Source: Eunapius fragilis (Eukaryota > Porifera > Demospongiae > Spongillida > Spongillidae). Taken from it: 64,000 nt of DNA. The stretch is taken from contig OY811990.1 of assembly GCA_963681505.1 (NCBI GenBank), positions 3,363,165 through 3,427,164 of the forward strand, given 5' to 3'. The first letter of the stretch is position 1. Every line of letters begins with the position of its first letter. A program made the position numbers and the translations under genes. A model generated the notes under the pieces. It searched no databases, had not been told where the DNA came from, and saw nothing but the letters and a program-made list of their open reading frames with translations. Below are positions 34,571 to 44,714 of the stretch, in pieces.

Positions 34571-35589
34571 CTATGATAAGGGTAAGCTAAGAACACAAAC
34601 AGTTTCCTTTCAGTGATACGTGAGGTGCCATTTTCCTGATACGTGAGTCGCTACTGGAAGGGCGCCAAAAATGAGCTAGCGCTAATTAACGAGCGTGAGA
34701 CCTTGTCCACAACGGCATCAAGTCTCGTACCCAGGCCCAGGTTCCCGACATTGGAAGCTTTCACGTAGTGGTGATGCAGCTGTTGGGAACCTGGCGAGAC
34801 TACTATACTTCCTGTTATGAATGATCTTTTTCCTCGAACAAATTGCGATATGTCCATACAGCAGCATCAGGCAGGCATCAGTCATAGGATACATTGTCAT
34901 TTATCAATGTTTTAATTGCCATTTAAAAATTCTATGCCATCCTATATGCTTCCTGAGTAAAGGGTACACAGGGGAAAAACAGGTCGAATCAATCATTTCA
35001 CCGGCAGAGAAGTTTAACATCGTCTGAAAGGTCATTGCGTGGTTAAATCAGGACATTGATTTCTAAATTATTCCAGGCATTCTTTCCCTATGATTCCACA
35101 GCTGCAGCCATACCTATTGCCCAGCAGACCTACGATGGATGGGGTGATGGGTGGGGTGATGATGGAGGTAAAATCCCCGGGCCCGGGCAGCCCGGGTTTC
35201 TTAATTTAACGCGATTGCTTATATTTTCGGCATTTTACCATGCATGACAATTGATAAGTTACGTTCCGAATTTTTTTCTCGGGACCCGGACAGTTATATA
35301 AACCATTCACAGCATATTTGCACTTTCGTTTGAACCCCCAAAATTTTCTATGCTGACCATATCTGTTGTGGTTATAGAATTTATATTGAAAACGATCATG
35401 GTATACTAGTAAGTTAAATCGCATACATGTATGTAATTATGCCTGTTACAATTTACAAAGCAAGGCAAGCGATCCACCAATTGATTTTTACCCATGCATG
35501 CAACAATGACACGTATGTGCGTGCAGTGGAAGTCTATGTATTTTTCCCTATAACATTAAAATACCTGTGAGCAGTGGCGTCCTGGCGGT

Positions 35590-35621
<32 letters not shown>

Positions 35622-35908
35622 GAGGGGGGGGGCAAGAACCTTATGGCGCTCCTGCATGGACCCCCCCCCCCCCTTTTCGCCGGATAATTAACTTCTCATT
35701 CTTTGAAAGAACATTGAATCGAGTTGTTTAAAAAAAATTGTATAGAGGGTCTCAGAATTGGTACGTGATCATGCGCATTGCCGCAGTACTCTTTCAAGAT
35801 GGCTACCGTACTCTTTATGTTCATGTGAGTTTCGAGCAAACTGCATGAAACAGCCGGTGCAAAGAGTAATTAACAGTGCAGAAAACGCACATTCTGCTTA
35901 CAGTGAAC

Positions 35909-35980
35909 CAGTGGCGTAGCGAAGGGGGACATATGTCCCCGGGCGCAGGATAAGGGGGCGCCAAAATAGACCAAAGATCT
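35909..35980 (+). repeat. CAGTGGCGTAGC transposon-like end
   Basis: CAGTGGCGTAGCGAAGGGGG is followed by a GGGGGCGCC segment shared with the other CAGTGGCG copies. It lies at the left edge of sequence absent from the left duplication copy. Confidence 0.5.
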
Positions 35981-36316
35981 CGTTTAACGTTAACGGGCAC
36001 CTGGTCAGATACGTGCCCGTTCACGTTAATCAGATAATTGACATCTTGACTTTACAAACAGCAATCTTTAAAATTCGTTTCTAATTACGGACATATACGG
36101 TACTCAATAGTTACCGCCATCTTGTCACAGATCACGCACAATTTTTTTCTGCATCTGTAAAGCATTAAATTAAAAAGCGGCTGGGGCTTGGCCACCCTAC
36201 TAGGGAAGTTTCAGCGCCCCCCCCCCCCCCCCCCCATCCACCCCCGAACCTTCCCTCCCATAATTCTGGATCAGCCCAAAAGGATATATTCATTAGCCGC
36301 TGAGCTGTACAGGTAT

Positions 36317-37046
36317 ACACTAGGCAACATGTTGCGTGAATACCATGCAGAACTAGCTAGGCGCGCGCAACCTAAAGGTTAATTGCCATTGGACAATTTA
36401 GCGGTATATTCATTATGGCGGAAGCTGATGTCATTGGAGCCTGTGCTGTTGTAATTGCAATTATATTGAAAATACCATGGAGGAAGCGAAGAGAAAGGTC
36501 TACATTGGGTAAAGAAGTAGTTGCTTAGTCGTGGTCAGCGCATGGAGCATACGAACATCTTTTGCAAGAGCTGAAGGTTCTGGATGAATCCAGTTGCCGT
36601 AACTTCGTTCGGATGCATGCTGCGATGTTTGAGGAATTGATTGGCATGGTGGCTCCTTTAATAATCCGCAATGATGCTAAAATGCGCCAGTCTATATATC
36701 CAGAACGACTAGCTCTGACATTACGGTCGCGGCTGACGTATACGACTTCAATATAATGTTGTACAAGCACGGCCGTTGCTCGTACAATTCAATGAGGCGA
36801 GTTATCAATTCAGTTGTCCAAACAACACTACACCAGAGATTATAGACTACACACTGCATGACTTACTCGTATATGCCTATGAATACACTTACTCTGATGT
36901 TAGCGGCAACATCCCAATAGACACCCTTTCTCAGCTCAGGCCAGGAACCGTATTGAGTGTTGTGCACAACACGCATGCAACATAGGGTCACACACTAGGT
37001 AAAATTTAGCATGCAACATGTTGCGCGCTGAAATGTTGCCTAGTGT
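36317..37046. mobile_element. Harbinger-like DNA transposon remnant
   Basis: The ends share the inverted sequence ACACTAGGCAACAT (36317-36330 and complement at 37033-37046), with GCAACATGTTGCG palindromes just inside both. The interior carries an N-terminal PIF/Harbinger-type transposase relic. The element is too short to be autonomous. Confidence 0.6.
36415..36740 (+). pseudogene. PIF/Harbinger transposase N-terminal relic
   Basis: From ATG at 36415 (MAEADVIGACAVVIAIIL), with a stop near 36526, then SAHGAYEHLLQELKVLD, NFVRMHAAMFEELIGMVAPL and IYPERLALTLR. The GAY-LL-EL, F-RM and ERLALTLR pattern is that of the N-terminal part of Harbinger/HARBI1-like nucleases (family knowledge). The catalytic DDE part is missing. 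It is non-functional. Confidence 0.65.
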
Positions 37047-37049
37047 GTC

Positions 37050-37850
37050 GCCACAGCCCACAGCCCACGGCAGTCGCAGATCAGATCACTAGACATAGGA
37101 CGAGTGAGGTGGGGGGCGCTATTATTACATTATGTCCCCGGACGCTAAACAACCACACCGGGGCCCGGGGGTTAATTATGCAAACTACCCCTGTTAAGCC
37201 GCTTTACTGTAACCTTTTCATTTAGTAAAAAGCGCAGAATGGGCATGCATCAGTGTATACGTCACGGACTCACGGACCTATGGCCACTGGCGTCTTGGGC
37301 TCCTGGCAGACATTTTTATTACAACATTGTACCAATAAAAAAAGACTTCAAGAACGACGATATGGTTCGATTACCTACATCATGTAGCCAGCCATTCTGA
37401 TTTTGTATCAAGCACGCACGTGCACATACGTTTTTACTTCTTACTGATTGGCCTTCTAACCATCTGATCGCGAAATACCCCAGCGGCTTGGGCTCCAAGC
37501 GTATGTAACTCCAGACTGCATATTAATTTGGCGTACGTTTAGCGCTAAAACGCGGATATCAGATGCATGTGCATGAAGTATGGCTCAGTCGATGCAAATT
37601 AAAGGTTTATAATCAGTGAGGGTAGGAGACGAGAAATCCATGCTTCAATATAGATCCAAATGTAAAGCCATTTAGGTCCAAAATACTTCGCTAAAAGTAA
37701 GGTGTTACAGAATTTAGCGTTGCAAACATCTTAGCAAGCTGAAGGAAATTAAACATGCAGTTTCACAAGCTCGTCACACTCAAACTGCTGCAGACCTGCA
37801 TGGCTTAGGCTAGCTAAGCTTATTACACCGCTCTCACCAGAACGACAACG
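37050..37850. other. Inserted sequence of unknown nature
   Basis: Present in the right duplication copy but not the left. No gene, repeat unit or clear terminal structure was recognised. A CACTGGCGTCTTGG string near 37284 resembles the CAGTGGCG repeat family. Confidence 0.4.
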
Positions 37851-37859
37851 AGCTTAAGG

Positions 37860-38610
37860 AGAGCAACAAGTGGTACATCATCCTGGCTGACATCTACTCC
37901 ACTTAAAAGGTATCATTTTGACTTGTCTCCATATGAATTTAAGGATGGTCTTACAATACGCCATCTGCGGCACCCAGCTGACCTGCCTGCATGCTAATTG
38001 ATGGCTGTGGAGCTGACTTCACCCTGCAACATGGTATGGACTGCAAAAAGGGGGGGGGGCCTAGTGATACAGAGGCATAATGAAGTGAGGGACTGTTGAG
38101 AGACATTTGATCATAAGTATGGCCATCTATAATAAAGGAACCAATTGTAAGGGAGGCAGATCCCTCAAATGATGTGGCCGGGTTTAAGGCTCGCGACCTG
38201 GGAATCCGAGGAGTGTGGTCACCACAGACAGAGGCGTTGATTGACATTCGCAACTGACGCCCCGTCATATAAACACCGTACTCCAGAGCTATAGAGGCAG
38301 CCTTTGAAAGTGCAGCAAAAGGATTTATCAGAAAGCTGTTGAAGAAAGACGCGGTCAATTTACACCCTTCGTTGTTTCAGTGGATGGACTTCTGCACTGC
38401 ATGAGATGCAAACCATTTTATGAAGCGTATAGCTGCTAGCATTGCAACGAAATGGGAGAAGTCTTATTCATGCAGAAACAGTTTTGTCAGAACGAGGGTA
38501 TCTTTTGCAATCTTGAGATCTGCCAGCCTGTGTTTGCGCGGCTCTAGAGTGAAATGGCGGTGTGGTCTAAGGTTTGATGATCGAGCAGCACTCCCTGCAC
38601 ACTGACAACA
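37860..38610 (+). pseudogene. Retroelement ORF C-terminal relic, right copy
   Basis: Matches 16165-18330 without the TTAA insertion: YHFDLSPYEFKDGL, then DGCGADFTLQHGMDCKKGG and VIQRHNEVRD in a shifted frame, then TDAPSYKHRTPE, KRIAASIATKWEKSYS and FAILRSASLCLRGSRVKW. Frameshifts and stops break it at several points. The motif order fits the C-terminal region of a cnidarian/sponge-type reverse-transcriptase element. Confidence 0.72.
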
Positions 38611-40383
38611 AAGTGACATTTTATCATGTTTAATTATAATATGTATACAGTAATTCCATTAACATGAATATACAGTAACAACACTGTTTTAATACAAAGT
38701 TCAGCTCTAAGCTAGCCTAGAGAGGATCGGTAATAATTATTTATTTATTTAATTTATTTTTACACGATGTATCAGTATTGAACTTAACTTATTTGTGTGC
38801 GTACATGTATGTTTTTAGCAATTAGAAAAGTAAGTATGATCTGATTGAATTTCTCGAAATTCAATTACACATCATGTATGTACTGATTCCATGCAAATTC
38901 AATTCAGTCGATCAAATACATTCGATCACGCTTTAAACCGATATTCGCGTCATATATCGATATTGAACAACTGCATTGGTACCGGTGCAACTTTCCCATA
39001 TCATTTCTTCATATACAGCCACTCCGAAGACCTTCTATCAAATAGTCCTAAAGCATCCGAATTTGGACTATCCATCATAAAGTTTTTTTAATTTGGCACT
39101 GAATTTATAATTAGCCATACATTTCAATGCAAGCGTTGCTTCTCTTTTGATTGTCCTGGAAAGTATCATAAGGATGATTTTGCTGGACACTGTTCCATTT
39201 ATGTTTAAAACACAGTCATCCCTACAGAACGATAAATGACCACATGCCGTCAATTACAATATCTGGTGCACAGAGTGCAGTATACCTCTGAGGATACTTA
39301 TCTGATGTTTCGTCAGTAGGCATACCAAATACATCATTTCTTGAATTGGTAAACCCTTAACATAAATAAATGAACAAGTGGAATGCTATCAAGATTGCTC
39401 AATGTTTAGTTACCATAGAACTGTTGCATCTACAAGACCCGATGCAAGAAGCCTTGGTGGCATTATGTTACATGCAGTTTATAACTAGCTAGTATAGCTG
39501 TCATGGGAGATCTAGAGTTATAATATTGATTGTAGACGTGCAATCATTATTGGGTCCTGACACCCCACCCCCCCCCCCCCCCCCCCCCCCCCCCCGCCCT
39601 TATTAAATCGGTCCTCCACATCACTTATGCAGTAGTACATGTACCATAATAAAAGTTCGTTGCGCGAAATAACAACTTGAGCTCCTGGGTCTGGTTTTGC
39701 AAATGTCGTCTCTCTGGACACACGTGACATAGTTTTATTTCCTACCAACGTCGGCGTATTTCTTGGTGTTGGAGATGGAGTTCTTCCACCATGTGAAAGA
39801 GGTGTGTAGCAGCACCAAGACCTTTAGGCGCGAGAGGGTAAGTGAACGTACGGTATACCCTTCTCGTATGTCGTTGAATGTCTGCTTACACCTGCAAATC
39901 CTAGCAACCTTGCCCACTTCGGGTCCATCTTTGATAAACGGGTAGTATCGTCCCCAGGCCTTCCACAAGGTTATTAAAAATTGATAGACGATTAATTCAT
40001 AATAATGGCCCTTAGCCCTGGTGCGTTCTGTGTTGTGTTCTACCTATCAACTATGAGAGCATGCCCAATCACTACTGCAGCCAGGTGGTGACAAACTAGC
40101 AGTGTGTGTTTAAATAGAGGACAGGATAAAGAGCCATGCCGCCCCCCCCCCCCCCCCTCCATCCACCACCACTCCTTAATTATCAATGTGAGTTCAGTAA
40201 TACTCTTGTACACGTTGTTGTGCTGGGATACATATGAACGTAGTGGAGCCCCTCCTACACCTCAGGCCACAACCAAATCTAGGGGGGCAAATAATTATTG
40301 ACAATTATCAAATGCATGTGATGATGCAAAATAACATAAATATAAACAGACCTGTGACAAATTGAAAACATCACTAGCTCTCA
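38611..40383. other. Non-coding part of the right duplication copy
   Basis: Contains a C run near 39565-39595 and another near 40142-40157, and a segment at 39760-39968 matching 20850-21090. No gene is supported. Confidence 0.5.
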
Positions 40384-42388
40384 CTAAGCCCCACCCCCTT
40401 CCTCTGAGGCGAGCACATAGCTGGCCAGCTCTATCCTGTCCGCCAGGTTCTCCCCCCTGGACCTCAGGCAGTCCTGGTACGTCCCCTCGTCCGCCAGAGC
40501 CCCCCTCTCGCACACCTTGGGGTGCCACCGGTGCACCAGCCCCGGGTCTGGGGACCGGAAGGGTTCCAGTCCGACCTTCAACGTCCGCTCCAGGAAATCG
40601 ACGTCCTCGTTGCCCCACCCCTTGGCCGACAGTTGGAACCCCCCGGCCTTCCTGTAGTCGTCGGCGTACACGCACACGGCACCGTAGGAGTAGTGCGCCC
40701 AGTGGCCATTATGCCTGGCCGCCAGCCTCCTCGTCTCCCCCCTGTAGTGCCTCCCCACAAAGCTGGCGTTGTAGAGCTTGAAGAACACGGGGAAGTAGAC
40801 GTGTCGGCCCCTCGCCGTGTTGAGCCCGCACCTACGGACGGCCTGGGCAGACACGCTCAGGTCCACGTCCACGAAGAACAGGAGCCGGTCCCCGGAGAAC
40901 CCCTCCGAGGCCTGGTGAAGTCCCGCCCCCCGGGAGAAGTTTCCGACCCCGCCTACGACGGATACCCTGGAGGCGGGGTGCCTGTCGGCAAAGCGCCTCA
41001 ATGCATTGGTGGCACTGTGCGAGTCTGGGGACTCGTACACCACCACGGTGAGGGTGACATCAACGGACCCCACCCCCAGGATCTGTTCCTCGTACCCGAG
41101 GAGAAAGCGCTCAAGTCTATCGCTCAAGCCATACAGTGCCATGATGAGATTGACAGTCACAGGTGCCTCTGGTGATGGTGGTGGTGAGGGCATGGGTACA
41201 AGGTCCTCGTGATAAGGACGCAGGAGAGATACCCGCTTCCTGATTGGAGGGCGTTGCGGCGAGGAGGCTCCGCCCACCCTCAGGAGGAGGTCAAAGATGT
41301 ACTCGCTGCCCCTGGTGGCGTCCACTCGACGGTAGCCATTCTCCAATACCTCCAGCTCCAGCCTCTCTCCTCCTCCTCCCCTCTGGAGGTGGCCCAGGGC
41401 CCTCGAGAGAGCCGTCCTAGCCTCTTCCCTCACGTCCCCCATGATGCCAACGGAGGGGGACTCCCTCCACACACCCATTAGCCTTGTCTGGTTGAAGTAC
41501 TCCCATAGAACGATGTCATGGCGATTCTTTGGGACATAGCCCACCCTCGGAACAACAACGCAAGAAGAGGTGGGCGTCGATTGGAATGCAGATGTTGCGG
41601 AGGTGGTGTCGGGCACCCGTGGTATGGAGAACTGGTACTCAGGAGGTAGGAGGGGGATGATGTCGGCCATGGCCACACCTGCTTCCTTGGTCAGTGCCAC
41701 GCCCACATTGTACTGAAGGTGTCTGAAGGAGGCGTGGACCCAGTACATCATGGAGGGTGTGGTCACGGGGTGGAGGACGGCAGCCCTGGCCATGTCCAGG
41801 GGTGCAGCATGGGTCTGGGCACCCACGTTGAGCCATCCTTCAATCTATTGGAGAAATCAATCCACCATAAAGTATTGAGATCCCCTTCTCCACACCTGTT
41901 GGAAAACAAAACCATATGGAGGTGCACTGTTAAGCCCCATTCTACCCCCCCTTACCCCCCCCCATGGTTGATAACAAAAGTCACAAACCTGTTAGCATCT
42001 AACTAACCTATTGAACTAGATGGCACACACACCACACTAAATTTAGTGCAATTCCTAGAAAGAAAAATTACTTGCATCACTGATTATCTAAATGTTCAAA
42101 AAATGTGGGAACATCACTTGAGGCCACAAGCTTGCACGCATACATGCACATGTGAATCCACAACACACATCACCTCTTAAAGCACACCTGTTACAACCAC
42201 CCAACTTAGTAAGGCCTGGGGATGAGACAATGATGCTTTGATCAGGCACACTACCCACATGGCAGAGGTGATGGGAGAAGGTTGATGGAGGCATAGGGAA
42301 TGTAATATCACAGGGGAGGGTGGAGTCTATGGTACGACCATACCATTTTGGACTCTAAACCTTTGGTTCACCTGCAGCCTAAATACAT

Positions 42389-42476
<88 letters not shown>

Positions 42477-43362
42477 CAGTACAGGAAGTTCTCAACGCCG
42501 TGACGCAAGCTTTCACGGAGCCAGGGAAAGGCCCTCCACGTGTCAGACAATTGCCAAGCTGTTTCATCATCTCCCGGCTATACACAACGCCGAACTGCGC
42601 GCTGCCTTCTAAATCACCGAGACACGTCGGATGGCTCGCGTCGAGCTGGTTCAGCCTGCTTTCCAGCTCCCCGCTCACGACATACACTTCGTCACCAGCC
42701 ACCAGAAACCAGTCAAACCGGTCCGTCTTTAAGGAAGAAGGGTCGCAATACATCGCGCTAAGATGGCGAACGACGGCCGCCTCTTTGTCCTCCCAGGCGA
42801 CGGCCGAGTCCAACGAATCCATCTGCACAAGGTTCATGCCGCGCGGCAGCGTAGGGGAGGCAGCATCCCTCTCCGCGAAGTAGAGGAGGTGGGGTAAGGC
42901 CGCGAGACCCCAGGAGTTGTGGAGCGCCAACGCGTGTCCGCTCATCACCCGCGAGACGGAGGTGACGACAGCTGACAGCAGGACCCTCCTGTGGGGGGCG
43001 ACAGGACTGTCTGGAGGAGGCCGCGGCATCACGCGAGCACCTCCTTCTCTCCTATCTCCGAGTATTCCCGCGTACTCCCTCCACACGGTGCGGTCGTTGC
43101 TCCTCGGCGATGGGGCAGCAGACGCTGGATCATCAGCAGCGTAGTAGCCGTCGACGTCATAGTCCTCCGCCCTCTCGCGTCTGAGGTTGCTGAAGTAAGC
43201 AGCACCGTCCACACTAACGGCCGGTGGTACGTGTACACGTACGGCCCCTTCGCCCGGGGGTTGCCTCGGGGTGGTTCCGAATGGCACATGCTGCAACATT
43301 TGGGACAGCGTGAACCCCAATGCCGCCCCGACCAGTAACGCCCGCGTTGTTCTAAGCAGCAT
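40384..43362 (-). CDS. Chondroitin synthase / polymerizing factor family enzyme
   Basis: Two exons, 42475-43362 and 40384-41844, join in phase 0 to 782 residues, close to the roughly 775-800 of animal CHSY/CHPF proteins. Residues about 8-24 form a signal anchor (LLVGAALGFTLS), giving a type II Golgi membrane protein. The N-terminal glucuronosyltransferase-like domain has DWFLVAGDEVYV (GDE at 223-225) where active enzymes usually have DDD. The C-terminal GalNAc-transferase domain has GYRRVDATRGSEYIFDLLL, FFVDVDLSVSA (DVD at 622-624), WAHYSYG and KGWGNEDVDF, all typical of the family. Such proteins polymerise the GlcA-GalNAc backbone of chondroitin. The altered N-terminal motif suggests that domain may be weak or a cofactor. 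The donor of the single intron abuts an 84-bp (GT)n tract. It is divergent from PAR-3; a broken partial copy is at 21518-22253. Confidence 0.93.
42391..42474. repeat. (CA)n microsatellite at a splice donor
   Basis: About 42 CA units. On the minus strand the tract reads GTGTGT and begins at the 5' splice site after the codon GAG at the end of the first chondroitin synthase exon. Confidence 0.95.
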
Positions 43363-43550
43363 GGCAGAAATTTGCGCCGGGCTGGGGACGACGACGTCGT
43401 GTCACGCCCACCACCGGGACATCACCTCCGCATACCACCGTCTGCGAGGACCACCTCCCCCACTTCGTGTTTTGGGAGGTGTGCATGAGCGTAGCCTAAG
43501 CAAATGTGATACGGGATTTCGTTTTTCACCGCTGAACAGCGCGCGTAGCG
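43363..43550. promoter_or_regulatory. Divergent promoter region between chondroitin synthase and PAR-3
   Basis: Only 188 bp separate the two start codons. No TATA box is obvious. GACGACGTCGTGTCACGCCC (near 43385-43404) combines a CRE-like core with a GC-box or KLF-like CACGCCC. Transcription start sites cannot be read from sequence, so the 5' UTRs must be short or overlapping. Confidence 0.55.
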
Positions 43551-44646
43551 ATGAGAATACAAGTTCTGTTCAACGGTACGCCCGTCGTGGTTCCCTGTGG
43601 AGATGGCAAGATCCCAGTTCGGGAACTAATAGAAAAGGCTGTACAGAGGTACAAGAAACTACCCAATAAGGCAAGCCTCGGAGACCTATAGGTCATGTTA
43701 CTACGTGTGCGTGTGTGCTTGTGTGCGCTCTCGTGCCTTATGGTTTAGTGTGTGCGTGGTGGTTGCACCGGTGTATGTGTGGGACGTGTGAGTGTGGTAT
43801 TGCTGTAACTTGTTTGTCGCGTTTCTTACGGCCTGTTAACTGCGTATTACGCGCCCTTCGCTTTGGCGTGTGTAAAAGGTCTTGTCAGCACTTAAGGTGA
43901 GAAAACGGGCCGCATGCCTGCTTTGCGCTAGAGGGGGGAGGGGGTGGGTGACGGTGTGATTTTTTTATTGTTAGTCCCGGTATTATTTATGTCTTCAGTC
44001 TGACCTTGAGATTGAAGTGAAAAGCATCCGGCTGAAAGATTCGGACGCCTATGTGGATCAGGACGATGAAGTTGCCGAGGCCCTCCAAGACAACGAGATG
44101 GTGAGTCCCCACGCACCCCCCCCCCCCCCCCCCTCTTTCCTCTCCCCCACCCCCACCCCCCCCCCCCCCCCACTCCTTTCATTTGTTTATTTTTGAATAA
44201 AAACGTGTGTAGATTATGACAAACACTGCAGGAGGCGTGTACGTTGTGCGTCTACGACTGCTTTGTGGAGACAAACATCCCGCCGCGTCGGGTCAAAACT
44301 TAGTCATTCATTTGACCAATTGTGCGGTGTGAATGGTGTGGCGCGTGAATATCACCCTCCAGCCGTCCAAACAGACGTTTTTTTTTTCTTTTTCGGCGGT
44401 TAATTTGCGGAAGTGTTTGTGTTGTTTTAATCGCAACCTCAAGCCGTTGTGTTTACGTGCATGTATTCGTACGTGTGAACGGAGTGTGTGCGCCTATACA
44501 GCGATGTGTGGCTTCCAATCTACGCACATGACAACCGCACCAGGCATGTCTGGCATTGCACACACCCACACACTTATAACACTTTACGCTAGACTCCTTT
44601 CCACACATCATTCCACACACACATGCACACACACACACACACACAT

Positions 44647-44714
<68 letters not shown>

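Larger units (their letters stand above)
34655..41105. repeat. Right copy of the direct segmental duplication
   Basis: Colinear with 13850-22250. It has gained about 1.9 kb between roughly 35890 and 37840, including a CAGTGGCGTAGCG repeat and a Harbinger-like element, and lacks most of the left copy's 18.7-20.1 kb. The 35000-35090 segment resembles 17545-17660 inside the left copy's TTAA element, so a fragment of the same family may be present. It ends inside an intact gene, so this side is probably the source. Confidence 0.85.

Noticed and set aside
40522-41175. Plus-strand frame of 217 codons opposite chondroitin synthase
   Set aside because: Antisense shadow of a GC-rich coding exon with clear family motifs on the minus strand.
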